In this document: positions 24,921 to 34,037 of the stretch, piece after piece
How the letters are laid out: the number at the start of each line of letters is the position of its first letter
How positions within the stretch are numbered: position 1 is the stretch's first letter
Assembly (NCBI GenBank): GCA_035528395.1
Contig: DATKYR010000029.1
Span: 62,001-126,000 of the forward strand
Source of the DNA: NIOZ-UU13 sp035528395
GTDB lineage: Bacteria; Planctomycetota; Phycisphaerae; Sedimentisphaerales; Anaerobacaceae
Direction: 5' to 3'
DNA: 64,000 nucleotides
Translations under genes and position numbers: made by a program
The notes under the pieces: model-generated
What the model was told of the DNA's origin: nothing
Database searches by the model: none
Seen by the model: the letters and a program-made list of their open reading frames with translations, nothing else

Positions 24921-27611
24921 TTAAAAGTTCGAAACAGGACCACGGTAGAGGACATTTAAATGATCGATGAGCGGCATACCTCCAGGTGTGAGCCTGATAG
25001 TATTTGTTCCCTTCCGGAGCACGACTGCCTTTCTGTCCCAGGCCCACGTGGATTTTCCACCCGTGCTCCATAAGACGATATCCCCTACGGATTTTCCATT
25101 GACTGTCATCGTGGCCGGATACTGACCCTGCTCCAGCGCATAGCGTATCTCCAGGATATATGTCCCTGCTTGATGCGCATCGAATGTCCATTCCACCCAG
25201 CTATCATTTTCTTCACCATTGAAATCGAGATAGCCCGTTCCCGTGTATCCGCTGATGCCGGCCGCCTTTTGAGGGCCATTAGAAATGGCAGTCTCAGCCT
25301 CGAGTATAGTGCCGCCTGATGTGGGAGACATTGACGATAGATGTACACTGCCACCGGCAGTTTTGATATCGTTCAAAACTTCTTTCATCAAGTCCCGCCA
25401 ATCGCAGTAGCCTACACGGTTCGTCCACAAAGGATTTTTGTATTGACCCAGTGCAGTGGAGACATAAAGGCGCCAGTACTGTGCCGCCTTGGTCAGCTCC
25501 TGGATGGCGGCATTGCGATGCCGTTGCTTTTGGCCCTTGCGGAAGAAGGCCAGTTCCGTGGCGCCGCGTATCTTGTGCGCGTAGTATTTACCCATATAAG
25601 CCATTGCCCTGATGTCACCCAGTGTCAATCGCAGCTCTTTATTGCCCCCATGGGCCAGTCCGTCCAGAATCTGTAGAGCCTTATCAGCGTGACCGTGAAT
25701 TTGATCGGACACCTGGATCGGCGTAGTACCAGAAACCTCTTGGCCTGCTATAAGGGCGTCTATGTAGTCAGGGATGGAAACATAGTCTGTCCCTTGGTGA
25801 GGCGGCAGAGAGATAAAGCGGTTGACATCGTGAAAGCCGGTTGGTGTTTCGGCCGGGCCCGGACGGCTCCTGCAGGCCTCGATATACCATTGAAAATCCA
25901 GGGACCCCCAATGAAAACCGGTGGTCTTGGGGTAGATCATGGACGCTTGCTGCCAAGCGGTGAACAAATCATGACCGGAAATATTGGGATACCGCTGCCG
26001 GATTATCTTGACAAAACGCTCATTACTAAGATTCGGGTCATAACCGAGACGGCCCCATATCATCCAATGGTACCAGTGCTTCACGATTTCGATTTGCCGC
26101 GGTGACTCAGGCTCTGTGCTCAAAAACTCACGTCCCCAGATGTACTGGTCTGAGCCCAGATAGAAACCTCTGGACACATCATAGGGGATGTTTTGAATAA
26201 ACTCGCGGACGAAATCGGGGGCACCCCAGCGGAAGTGGTACACGTCATCGTTTCGCAGTGTCCAGATCGTTTTGAGGTCACCTTGCTCCTGGATATCTTT
26301 GACAAAGCCGGGGTGATAAGGCTGCGTGGTCGAACTGTACACATGCGCTTTGGCATATTTGAAGCTGAAGATAAACTCAATGTCCTTGTGCTCGATCAAA
26401 GGCGCGAATCGTCGGGCTATATCTTTAGCGCCGGTCTGGTGCTGACGGTGGATGAAAGTAATCTTGCGTCCCGGCTGGGCCTTTACTGCATCGAGAACGC
26501 CCTGAGCATAGGTTTTGAACGCCCAGTCCTCTTTTTGCTGGAAAGGTGCTTTCGGAATATTTTCGCCTGTCGTCAGGCCGATGCCCGCCAAGAGCGGATA
26601 GGTAAGGAACATCTGCTTCACGCTTTTGCGGAAATAGTCAATGGTGGTTTCGTTGTTGATATTGTCGGTAATGCCATATTTTCCGTCGATGCCATAGTCA
26701 AAGATGTTCCAGGTAACAAAATAGAAATCGATATTGCGGTCCTTGCCGTAACGCATTACCTTGCGCCAGAAATCAATCTTCTCTTCAATGGTTATCTTCT
26801 TTAATATCTCAAGATTTTCCATAATCTCAGGACTTTGAAAACCTGTCCCGTTGCCCGGATAGTATTCCTTCCATTGAACCTTTGAACGTTTCACATCATC
26901 CAATGCTACATCAGGATAGTCCGGGACTTTAACAAGGGAAGGAAAAGGATGGAGGTTCCACAAAGAAATATAGTTGTATCGGTAACGTGCCAGATTATCG
27001 ATATACTCTTTCCAAAAATCAAAGTTCCACATCTCGATAATGTTATTTTGCGCAGCGTCACAGACATCCGTGTAGCTGGGTGTGCGCACATCCAGTGGAA
27101 TGTTGAATTTCGTGCCGCGCATAACCATGTAAGGATTGTGGTCGACGTCTTTAATGCCGTCAAGGCCGTCCAATCGGATGACTTCAGCCAGTTCCAGCCC
27201 CCCGTACATAATACCCGCTGTGTCGGCGCCAACAACCCAGTAAGTGGCTCGACCTGCTTTGGAGCTGGTGCGGATACTATAGCCCTCGCTTCTTAGAGTC
27301 CCCGGAGGGCTTGCTCCTTCCGACATCATCCGGCGTGTGACATCCGTATCTGAGCGCAAAGAAAGAACTATGCGCACACCTTCAGTAACCTGGCCCAGTT
27401 GTGTAAGACGGGACTGTCTTACACTATGTCCTTTTGCCCGTAACGCCGTTTGAATGTCTTGAGAGGCAAACACGGCCTGAGGGCTCTTGTCATCGAACAA
27501 AAGGGTAATCGATGCAGCATGCAGTTCAGAAACCGCAAAAGAGCAAAGGAACAGGACCACAAAGATTCTTCTTCCAATTCCGCCAAAGACATTCAGGCAT
27601 TCCATATTCAT
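24921..27611 (-). CDS. Secreted alpha-glucuronidase-like glycosidase with C-terminal CBM
   Basis: 896 residues from the ATG at 27611 (AAAGGAG 6 nt upstream; in-frame codons above it lack a ribosome-binding site). The signal peptide is ~RRIFVVLFLCSFAVSELHA. Residues ~35-150 match the GH67/GH20 N-terminal domain (LLFDDKSPQAVFASQDIQTAL...GIMYGGLELAEVIRL). A TIM barrel follows (~160-560; KFNIPLDVRTPSY, DNLARYRYNYISLW, GLTTGENIPKAPFQQKEDW), then a helical region. Residues ~770-890 form a CBM35/CBM6-like module (ILEAETAI...IRLTPGG). Probably acts on uronic-acid-bearing polysaccharides; the exact specificity is uncertain. Confidence 0.85.
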   Translation of the reverse strand: MNMECLNVFGGIGRRIFVVLFLCSFAVSELHAASITLLFDDKSPQAVFASQDIQTALRAKGHSVRQSRLTQLGQVTEGVRIVLSLRSDTDVTRRMMSEGASPPGTLRSEGYSIRTSSKAGRATYWVVGADTAGIMYGGLELAEVIRLDGLDGIKDVDHNPYMVMRGTKFNIPLDVRTPSYTDVCDAAQNNIIEMWNFDFWKEYIDNLARYRYNYISLWNLHPFPSLVKVPDYPDVALDDVKRSKVQWKEYYPGNGTGFQSPEIMENLEILKKITIEEKIDFWRKVMRYGKDRNIDFYFVTWNIFDYGIDGKYGITDNINNETTIDYFRKSVKQMFLTYPLLAGIGLTTGENIPKAPFQQKEDWAFKTYAQGVLDAVKAQPGRKITFIHRQHQTGAKDIARRFAPLIEHKDIEFIFSFKYAKAHVYSSTTQPYHPGFVKDIQEQGDLKTIWTLRNDDVYHFRWGAPDFVREFIQNIPYDVSRGFYLGSDQYIWGREFLSTEPESPRQIEIVKHWYHWMIWGRLGYDPNLSNERFVKIIRQRYPNISGHDLFTAWQQASMIYPKTTGFHWGSLDFQWYIEACRSRPGPAETPTGFHDVNRFISLPPHQGTDYVSIPDYIDALIAGQEVSGTTPIQVSDQIHGHADKALQILDGLAHGGNKELRLTLGDIRAMAYMGKYYAHKIRGATELAFFRKGQKQRHRNAAIQELTKAAQYWRLYVSTALGQYKNPLWTNRVGYCDWRDLMKEVLNDIKTAGGSVHLSSMSPTSGGTILEAETAISNGPQKAAGISGYTGTGYLDFNGEENDSWVEWTFDAHQAGTYILEIRYALEQGQYPATMTVNGKSVGDIVLWSTGGKSTWAWDRKAVVLRKGTNTIRLTPGGMPLIDHLNVLYRGPVSNF

Positions 27612-27721
27612 GAATTCTCCTTTCAGCATACGATGACACAAAGGTGTCCTCAACCTGACCTGCCCCCCATTTTTTGTACCAACCTCCATGAGAGTATTAC
27701 GCTCGTATATGTCACTCGGGT

Positions 27722-27850
27722 CTAACGGAGCGCCGCGAATTCAGACCCAGGAGGCCTTGCTACAAACGCTGCCGGACTCATATATCCCAGAGCACGATGC
27801 GGGCCGTAGTGATTATAAGCAATTCCACAACGATTGTGTAGGGTAAATCT
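27722..27850 (-). pseudogene. IS3-family transposase C-terminal remnant
   Basis: The minus strand encodes about 40 residues including YNHYGPHRALGYMSPAAF, the hallmark end of IS3-family OrfB (rve integrase) transposases, then a stop at 27722. The catalytic DDE region and both element ends are missing. It indicates an old insertion before the exported hydratase gene. Confidence 0.8.
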
Positions 27851-27936
27851 ATTGTAGGAGCTATGTATATGATTTACAATGGGCGCAAGTATTTTTTATA
27901 CCCAACGGCAATTAGTTAGTTTTCAGAAGCATTATT

Positions 27937-28063
27937 GCTCTATTGAAAACATGGATTGTCATTCTGAGGCGAAGCCAAAGAATCTCATTTCCTGATCCAT
28001 AAAGAGATTCTTCACTCCGCTGCGCTCCGTTCAGAATGACAGTTTTTGCGGCTTTTCAACAGA
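27937..28063. repeat. Large inverted repeat built from the GAGATTCTTC word
   Basis: 27958-27986 and 28004-28040 are opposite-orientation copies of the word also found at 10121. Outside them GCTCTATTGAAAAC (27937) and CTTTTCAACAGAGC (28050) pair as an outer stem. The element lies 40 nt before the next gene, so it may fold in its leader or be a MITE-like relic. Confidence 0.65.
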
Positions 28064-28101
28064 GCGAAGCATTATCTTAATGAAGAAAGAGAGGTGTCAG
28101 C

Positions 28102-28980
28102 ATGAAACAGAGGAGAACACTTTTTTTATTGATTATCCTGCTGGTGATAGTAAATGCTCTGATAGTGATTCAGCCGACACAAAGTAAGGAGACACTCGAT
28201 GTCGAAGCAATGATAGAGCAGATGCTTGACGGACGTCAACGTCAGATTCAGATTCCCCCTCTGACTCAAAAGCATGGTTCCTTCTCTATGGTAAAGGCCT
28301 ATCACATTCAGGACTTAATGACACGAGAAGTCGCCAGGCTATTGGGACCTGTCTGCGGTTATAAAGTCGCCTATGCGAGCAAGGCCGCACAAAAGCAGTT
28401 CGGCATGGATGAGCCGGCGAGGGGGTCCTTTTTCATGACGCAGCGATTGCCCAGCGGCTCTACGCTGCCGGTTGAGACATTCAATGAAATCATGCTTGAG
28501 ACGGAAGTCGCCTTTACTCTCGGCAAACGTATTAATAAGCCTATCAAAGACGTTGCCGTCCTGAAGTCCTATGTCAAGTGGGTGCATCCCGCATTCGATG
28601 CGGGCAATTTTCCGTATACCTCGGCCCAGGCAAAGCCCACTCCTCAGGATATGATTGCTATCGGTACGGGTGCACATGTATTTGTTTTAGGCCCGGCGAT
28701 GGAGCCCGGCAAGGTTGATATCGATTCCATCAATTTATCCTTAGTCAGAAATGGTGAAAAAATCAGGGAAAGCCCGGCACGAGACGTCATGGGCAGCCCA
28801 TGGAATTCCCTGCTATGGTGTGCCAATAATCTTACCAGGTCCGGACACGTTCTGGAGCCCGGTATGGTGGTGCTATGCGGTACTGCAGCCCCAGCCTATA
28901 AAGTCAAAGGCAGCGAGATAAAGGGTGTTTTTGAAGGGGACTGTGGGGCGCTGGGAAAGGTAACCTTAACTATCAAGTAA
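28102..28980 (+). CDS. Exported 2-keto-4-pentenoate hydratase/FAH-family protein
   Basis: 292 residues with AGAGG before the ATG. Residues 1-30 are an unexpected signal peptide or anchor (RRTLFLLIILLVIVNALIVIQ). The rest matches the MhpD/HpaH hydratase branch: VCGYKVAYASKAAQ, the metal-binding Glu pair in LETEVAFTLG, HPAFDAGNF, and a GMVVLCGTAAPAYKVKGSE C-terminal strand. Cytoplasmic family members hydrate 2-oxopent-4-enoate or decarboxylate related keto acids. The exported version here is unusual, and its substrate is unknown. It lies 33 nt before cstA and probably shares its transcript. Confidence 0.82.
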   Translation: MKQRRTLFLLIILLVIVNALIVIQPTQSKETLDVEAMIEQMLDGRQRQIQIPPLTQKHGSFSMVKAYHIQDLMTREVARLLGPVCGYKVAYASKAAQKQFGMDEPARGSFFMTQRLPSGSTLPVETFNEIMLETEVAFTLGKRINKPIKDVAVLKSYVKWVHPAFDAGNFPYTSAQAKPTPQDMIAIGTGAHVFVLGPAMEPGKVDIDSINLSLVRNGEKIRESPARDVMGSPWNSLLWCANNLTRSGHVLEPGMVVLCGTAAPAYKVKGSEIKGVFEGDCGALGKVTLTIK

Positions 28981-29013
28981 ATGGGAAATATAACCTAATT
29001 TAAGGAATAATCT

Positions 29014-30639
29014 ATGTCTGCTTCAGTAATAATGATTGTTTCAATCGTTTCCTTGTCGATTGGTTATTTGCTATATGGCCGATTCATAGCGCGGAAATAC
29101 GGCCTGGATCCTAACCGCAAGACTCCAGCCCATACAAAGCGTGATGAGGTAGATTATGTTCCAACCAAGGCGCCTGTTCTTATGGGGCACCATTTTGCCT
29201 CCATTGCAGGGGCCGCTCCTATTATTGGGCCGATTATCGCGGCTGCGTTTGGATGGATCCCCGTGCTTTTATGGATTCTGATCGGCAGTATATTTTTAGG
29301 CGGAGTTCATGACTTTTCCGCCCTGGTGGCATCTGTCCGGCACGGCGGAAAGACTATTGGAGGAGTGATTGAAGAGCATGTAGGTAAGGCAGGTAAACGC
29401 CTGTTTCTGGCCTTTGCATGGTTCCTGGTCGTCCTGTTGATAGCGGTATTCGCACACGCAGTAGCCGATGTCTTTGTGAAAGAACCATCTACGGCCACGG
29501 CGTCCTTTTTGTTTATTATCGTTGCGATTCTCTTTGGACTGAGTATATACCGATTCAATACACCACTATGGTTATCATCCATTATCGGCGTGGGCCTGCT
29601 GGCAGGTTGTATTGCAGTTGGATTGCGTTTCCCTATCCTGCTGTCCTACAACACGTGGAAGTTGGTTCTTTTCGTCTATGTATTCTTTGCAGCAGTTGCT
29701 CCAGTCTGGTTTCTTTTACAGCCAAGGGACTACCTGTGCTCGTTTTTATTGTATGCGATTATGATAGCGGGCGTTGTGGGAATTTTCGCTGCCAATCCCA
29801 AAATGACATCACCAGCTTTCACTGCCTTTAATGTCGAGGGCATTGGCTTTCTGTTCCCAATTCTTTTTGTGACGGTTGCCTGCGGTGCCATTTCAGGATT
29901 TCATTCCCTGGTCTCAGCGGGCACTACTGCAAAGCAGCTTAATAAAGAAACCGATGCCAAACCGATTGCGTATGGAAGCATGCTCATCGAGGGTTTACTG
30001 GCAGTGATGGCACTTATCACGGCCACGACGATTCTTCAAAGTGACTATACAAACCTCATGGGTGAGGGAGGGCCCATTGCCGTCTTTTCTTCGGGCATTG
30101 GTAGTTTTGTTTCTCATTTGGGCATCCCTGAAAAAGCAGGGATCACCTTCGCTGCACTTGCCATTTCAGCATTTGCTCTGACAACGCTGGATACGGCCAC
30201 GCGTCTGGGGCGGTTCATGTTTCAAGAATTTTTTGAAGGCACAGGCACACAGACCGTATTGAGCAAAAACCGTTATGTGGGCACTGTAGTCACGATTGCC
30301 GTGGCCATGCTCTTTACCTTCACGGGTACGCGGGCCGCCCTGTGGCCGCTCTTTGGCTCGGCCAACCAGTTACTTGCATCGTTGACACTGCTGGCTGTTA
30401 CCCTTTGGCTTGCGAAGCTTGGAATAGGTAACAGGTTTATAAAGTACCCTATGTATTTTATGTTCTGTGTCACTTTAACCGCTTTAGTCTTGCTGGCTTA
30501 TAGGAACTTCGTTGACAAAAACATCCCATTGATTGTTACGTCGCTCCTGCTTCTTGGTGTAGCCATCACACTGGTGACCAAGGCAATGAGCAGTCTGAAA
30601 AAGATAACACACGAACCCAAAATTGAAACCACTGAATAA
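29014..30639 (+). CDS. cstA: CstA-family transporter (carbon starvation protein)
   Basis: 541 residues, about a dozen membrane helices. Family signatures: an N-terminal GYLLYGRFIARKYGLDPNRKTPA, VPTKAPVLMGHHFASIAGAAPIIGPI, SFVSHLGIP and FALTTLDTATRLGRF, and a late ALWPLFGSANQLLA. CstA proteins import pyruvate or peptides under carbon limitation. The neighbouring sugar-acid genes yield pyruvate, which fits a pyruvate-related role but does not prove it. The AAGGAAT ribosome-binding site is appropriate. Confidence 0.93.
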   Translation: MSASVIMIVSIVSLSIGYLLYGRFIARKYGLDPNRKTPAHTKRDEVDYVPTKAPVLMGHHFASIAGAAPIIGPIIAAAFGWIPVLLWILIGSIFLGGVHDFSALVASVRHGGKTIGGVIEEHVGKAGKRLFLAFAWFLVVLLIAVFAHAVADVFVKEPSTATASFLFIIVAILFGLSIYRFNTPLWLSSIIGVGLLAGCIAVGLRFPILLSYNTWKLVLFVYVFFAAVAPVWFLLQPRDYLCSFLLYAIMIAGVVGIFAANPKMTSPAFTAFNVEGIGFLFPILFVTVACGAISGFHSLVSAGTTAKQLNKETDAKPIAYGSMLIEGLLAVMALITATTILQSDYTNLMGEGGPIAVFSSGIGSFVSHLGIPEKAGITFAALAISAFALTTLDTATRLGRFMFQEFFEGTGTQTVLSKNRYVGTVVTIAVAMLFTFTGTRAALWPLFGSANQLLASLTLLAVTLWLAKLGIGNRFIKYPMYFMFCVTLTALVLLAYRNFVDKNIPLIVTSLLLLGVAITLVTKAMSSLKKITHEPKIETTE

Positions 30640-30654
30640 GAGGAGAAATGCCGA

Positions 30655-31824
30655 GTGAATACGCCTAAGACCCTCAAACGCGTTCTCATGGGGCCGGGGC
30701 CTTCAGACGTTGACCCCAGAGTGCTGGAAGCGATGTCACGTCCGACTATTGGACACCTGGACCCTGCTTTCCTGGAAATATTGAATGAAATACGCGAATT
30801 GCTCCAATACACATTTAGGACTAAAAACGAGCTGACTTTTGCAGTGTCCGGTACAGGTAGTGCCGGCATGGAGACCTGCGTGGTAAATCTTGTGGAACCG
30901 GGTGAGCCTGTACTGATTTGCGTCAACGGCGTATTTGGCACGCGCATGGCCGATGTTGCACAACGGTGTGGGGCCGATGTAACCACCCTCGAGATCGAGT
31001 GGGGTAAGGTGTTTACATCGGAACAGATTGCTGAGGCGCTCCAAAAGAAATCCGCCAAGGTTGTCGGTATAGTACATGCTGAGACCTCCACGGGCGCACA
31101 TCAGCCACTTGAAGAGATATCCAGGGTTGTCCACGACCACGGCGCTCTGTTGCTGGCCGATACGGTCACGAGTTTGGGCGGCATGGAGGTTGATGTGGAT
31201 GGCTGGCAAATCGATGCTTGCTATTCCGGCACACAGAAGTGCCTGTCCTGTCCGCCGGGGCTGGCACCGGTGACTTTCAGCGCTGCAGCGGTTGCGGCAA
31301 TCGATAATCGCAAAACCAGGGTTCAGAGCTGGTATCTGGATACTTGCATGATCCGCAAGTACTGGGGCAGCGAACGCCTATATCATCACACCGCACCGGT
31401 CAACATGAACTACGCCTTGTTGGAATCGTTGAGGATAATTAAGGAAGAGGGCCTGGAGTGCCGATGGGCGCGCCACCTGACCAATCACAAGATCCTTCGT
31501 GCCGGTCTGTCGGCCATTGGAATCGACTACGTGGCCCAGCCGGGTTATGAGCTGCCCATGCTGAATGCGGTTGCCATACCCGCCGGTGTGGACGATGTCA
31601 CCGTACGAAAACAGCTGCTCAACGAGTTCAACATCGAAATCGGCGGCGGTCTGGGTAAGTTCAAAGGAAAGGCATGGCGTATCGGCTTGATGGGCTCGGC
31701 CTGCACATTGAGTAACGTGATGCTATGCCTGTCGGCACTGGAGAAGTGTTTGGCTGACCAGGGTACCCCTTTTAAGCGGGGCGCAAGCATTGCTGCGGCT
31801 ATTGAACAGGCGGGCCTATCGTGA
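30655..31824 (+). CDS. Alanine-glyoxylate/serine-pyruvate aminotransferase family protein
   Basis: 389 residues from a GTG at 30655 (AGGAG 9 nt upstream). Fold-type I PLP enzyme: LMGPGPSDVDPRVLEAMSRPTIGHLDPAF opening, SGTGSAGMETCVVNLV, LLLADTVTSLGGMEVDVD and the PLP lysine in SGTQKCLSCPPGLAPV. It would transaminate small keto acids such as glyoxylate or pyruvate. It sits 15 nt after cstA in the putative glucarate operon. Tartronate-semialdehyde or hydroxypyruvate metabolism could use it; this is inferred from context. Confidence 0.92.
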   Translation: MNTPKTLKRVLMGPGPSDVDPRVLEAMSRPTIGHLDPAFLEILNEIRELLQYTFRTKNELTFAVSGTGSAGMETCVVNLVEPGEPVLICVNGVFGTRMADVAQRCGADVTTLEIEWGKVFTSEQIAEALQKKSAKVVGIVHAETSTGAHQPLEEISRVVHDHGALLLADTVTSLGGMEVDVDGWQIDACYSGTQKCLSCPPGLAPVTFSAAAVAAIDNRKTRVQSWYLDTCMIRKYWGSERLYHHTAPVNMNYALLESLRIIKEEGLECRWARHLTNHKILRAGLSAIGIDYVAQPGYELPMLNAVAIPAGVDDVTVRKQLLNEFNIEIGGGLGKFKGKAWRIGLMGSACTLSNVMLCLSALEKCLADQGTPFKRGASIAAAIEQAGLS

Positions 31825-31980
31825 TGTGGCTGCGACACGGCGGATAAGTATGAATAGCAACATGCGCTCCGCCGCCAAAGCTTCCAGCCTTCGTAGCACT
31901 TCGGCGAGGTAGGCTATGGAGCATCGGCGACTCAGAGTTACCGGCGGGAACGGTAATTAATAATTTTTGAGGTAGAATAA

Positions 31981-32754
31981 ATGAAAAATCTTAAAAAAAG
32001 AATTCGTAACGGTGAAACGCTGATCGGATGCTGGCTCAACCTGGGCTCATCAGTAACTGCCGAAATTGTTGGGATGGCCGGCTTCGATTGGGTGCTCATC
32101 GATTTGGAACATGGAGCCGGGACAGAAAAAGATGTGCTACATCAGCTGCAGGCGCTGGAGCATACTCCAGCGGCGCCGGTGGTTCGCGTGGAGTCTTACG
32201 AACGGCAGCGTTTTCATCGCATCCTCGATTTAGGGGCCGAGGGTATCATGTGTCCACGGATCAACAACCTTGAAGAAGCGCAAAGGGCGGCTAACGCCAT
32301 GCGGTATCAGCCGGAAGGTGTTCGTGGTGTGGCGTATATGGTGCGAGCAACGAATTTTGGTGCGAACTCTAAAGAATATTTCGCGAGCAGCAAAGATACA
32401 CTCGTCGGCATTGTACAGGTGGAGAGCGAGGAAATTCTTAATAGTCTCGATGACATCGCAGCAGTCGATGGTATTGATTTGCTTTTTGTAGGGCCATTTG
32501 ACTTATCGACGGCATTGGGCATTTTCGGACAATTTGAACATCCTCGATTCATCGACGCCTTGAAAACCACAGCCACAGCAGCTAAAAAGGCTGGTAAGGC
32601 AACCGGGATCCTGGTGGGCAGCCCGGACGAATTTAATAAATATCACGACCTGGGCTTTCGCTTTATCGCCTGTGGAGCTGATGCTGCATTCGTAAACTCC
32701 GGCGCCCGGAATATGGTGGATACTTTGAGTAATTTGAGGTCATCTCTGAAATGA
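31981..32754 (+). CDS. HpcH/HpaI-family aldolase (GarL-like)
   Basis: 257 residues. TIM-barrel class II aldolase: an early TLIGCWLNLGS, DWVLIDLEHG with the catalytic His, VRVESYERQRFHRILDLGAEGIMCPRI, metal ligands in VQVESEE (Glu) and FVGPFDLSTALG (Asp). The family cleaves 5-keto-4-deoxyglucarate to pyruvate and tartronate semialdehyde (GarL) or related keto acids. The adjacent glucarate dehydratase and tartronate-semialdehyde reductase make the GarL role the best guess. Confidence 0.92.
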   Translation: MKNLKKRIRNGETLIGCWLNLGSSVTAEIVGMAGFDWVLIDLEHGAGTEKDVLHQLQALEHTPAAPVVRVESYERQRFHRILDLGAEGIMCPRINNLEEAQRAANAMRYQPEGVRGVAYMVRATNFGANSKEYFASSKDTLVGIVQVESEEILNSLDDIAAVDGIDLLFVGPFDLSTALGIFGQFEHPRFIDALKTTATAAKKAGKATGILVGSPDEFNKYHDLGFRFIACGADAAFVNSGARNMVDTLSNLRSSLK

Positions 32755-32812
32755 CCATTCGGCCTTGGCGCTTTTTTTGCAGGAACTCTCGAATATCGGA
32801 AGCCAGTAGCAA

Positions 32813-34036
32813 ATGAAAATCACCAATGTAGAATCTTTCTTAATGTCTTATCAAATGCCTGAACCCCAAAAACTCCCCTTTTGGGGTGGAGAACGCACTA
32901 TCCTCAAGCGAGATGCTATGCTCATTCGCGTATCAACCGATACCGGCTTGACAGGTTACGCTCCCGGTCCGGCACATGAACGCGCCCGGAAGGAAATTAA
33001 TACAGAAATACGATTATTTCTCACCGGCAAGGACCCGCGTCAATGGAATTCTTTTACATTCCAATCCCATCCGGAAACAGTGAAGACATATCATGCCGTG
33101 GAAATCGCACTGGTTGATTTGGTTGGTCGATACGAAGGCTGTGCAATCTCCGAGCTGTTGGGTGGACGTTCGCGCGACCGCATTAAACTTTATGGCAGTG
33201 CCGGTATGTATATGGCTCCTGAAAAGTACGCCGAAGAGGCGGCGGCTATTTCGGCTATGGGATTCCCGGGATATAAAATGCGGCCGGGGAGCGGCCCTGA
33301 AGATGACTTAAAAACTGTGGAATTAATGCGGCAGGCTGTAGGACCGGAGATGGGCCTTATGGTTGATGCACATACCTGGTGGCGAATGGGCGACCGCAGC
33401 TATTCCTTCGAACAAATTGAACAATTGGCGAATGATATGGCGAGGTATAATCCGGTTTGGCTGGAAGAGCCACTGCCTCCGGAGAAGCATGAGGCTTATC
33501 GCAAACTGCGAAGTCAGTTGAATATCAAGTTAGCCTCCGGAGAGCATGAGCCCGATATCTTGGGTTTTCAGGATTTGATTGATTCCGAAGCCGTTGATTA
33601 TATTCAGATGGATGTGCTCTGCCAGGGGGGATTTGCCATGGCGCAGCGAATCTTCGAAGGTGTTCAGCGGCACGGATTGAAGTTTGCGTTTCATAGCTGG
33701 GGAACTACGCTCGAAGTGCTTGCTGCGGCACATGTGGGGATATGCCGGCCGGAAGATGTGGTTGAATGGCTGGAATACCCGTGTTACTCGGCCCAGGGGC
33801 GTGCGGGGATGTATCCGTTTCCACTTTCGGATGAAATTCTGACCGAACCACTGGAAATTGAGCAGGGGTATCTTGTGGTGCCCGAAGGGCCCGGCCTGGG
33901 AATCGACGTTGATGAACGCGTGATAGAGAAGTATCCATTCATACCGGGGCCCTGGTCGGTTTTCCGTTTGGATTCTCCGCCTGAAAATATTGCGGTTACG
34001 GGGGACCACAGCGTAAAATGGGTGAAAGGAGAGTAG
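32813..34036 (+). CDS. Enolase-superfamily (mandelate racemase/muconate lactonizing) dehydratase or racemase
   Basis: 407 residues. N-terminal capping domain (TNVESFLMSYQMPEPQ), then a barrel with GYKMRPG (Lys of the KxK/KxR motif), metal ligands in LMVDAHTWW, WLEEPLPPEKHEAYRKL and ASGEHE, and a C-terminal catalytic His in FAFHSWG. This pattern fits sugar-acid dehydratases of the mandelate racemase branch; the specific acid is not readable. It is followed 1 nt later by a GntP permease, suggesting the two act on the same acid. Confidence 0.88.
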   Translation: MKITNVESFLMSYQMPEPQKLPFWGGERTILKRDAMLIRVSTDTGLTGYAPGPAHERARKEINTEIRLFLTGKDPRQWNSFTFQSHPETVKTYHAVEIALVDLVGRYEGCAISELLGGRSRDRIKLYGSAGMYMAPEKYAEEAAAISAMGFPGYKMRPGSGPEDDLKTVELMRQAVGPEMGLMVDAHTWWRMGDRSYSFEQIEQLANDMARYNPVWLEEPLPPEKHEAYRKLRSQLNIKLASGEHEPDILGFQDLIDSEAVDYIQMDVLCQGGFAMAQRIFEGVQRHGLKFAFHSWGTTLEVLAAAHVGICRPEDVVEWLEYPCYSAQGRAGMYPFPLSDEILTEPLEIEQGYLVVPEGPGLGIDVDERVIEKYPFIPGPWSVFRLDSPPENIAVTGDHSVKWVKGE

Positions 34037-34037
34037 A

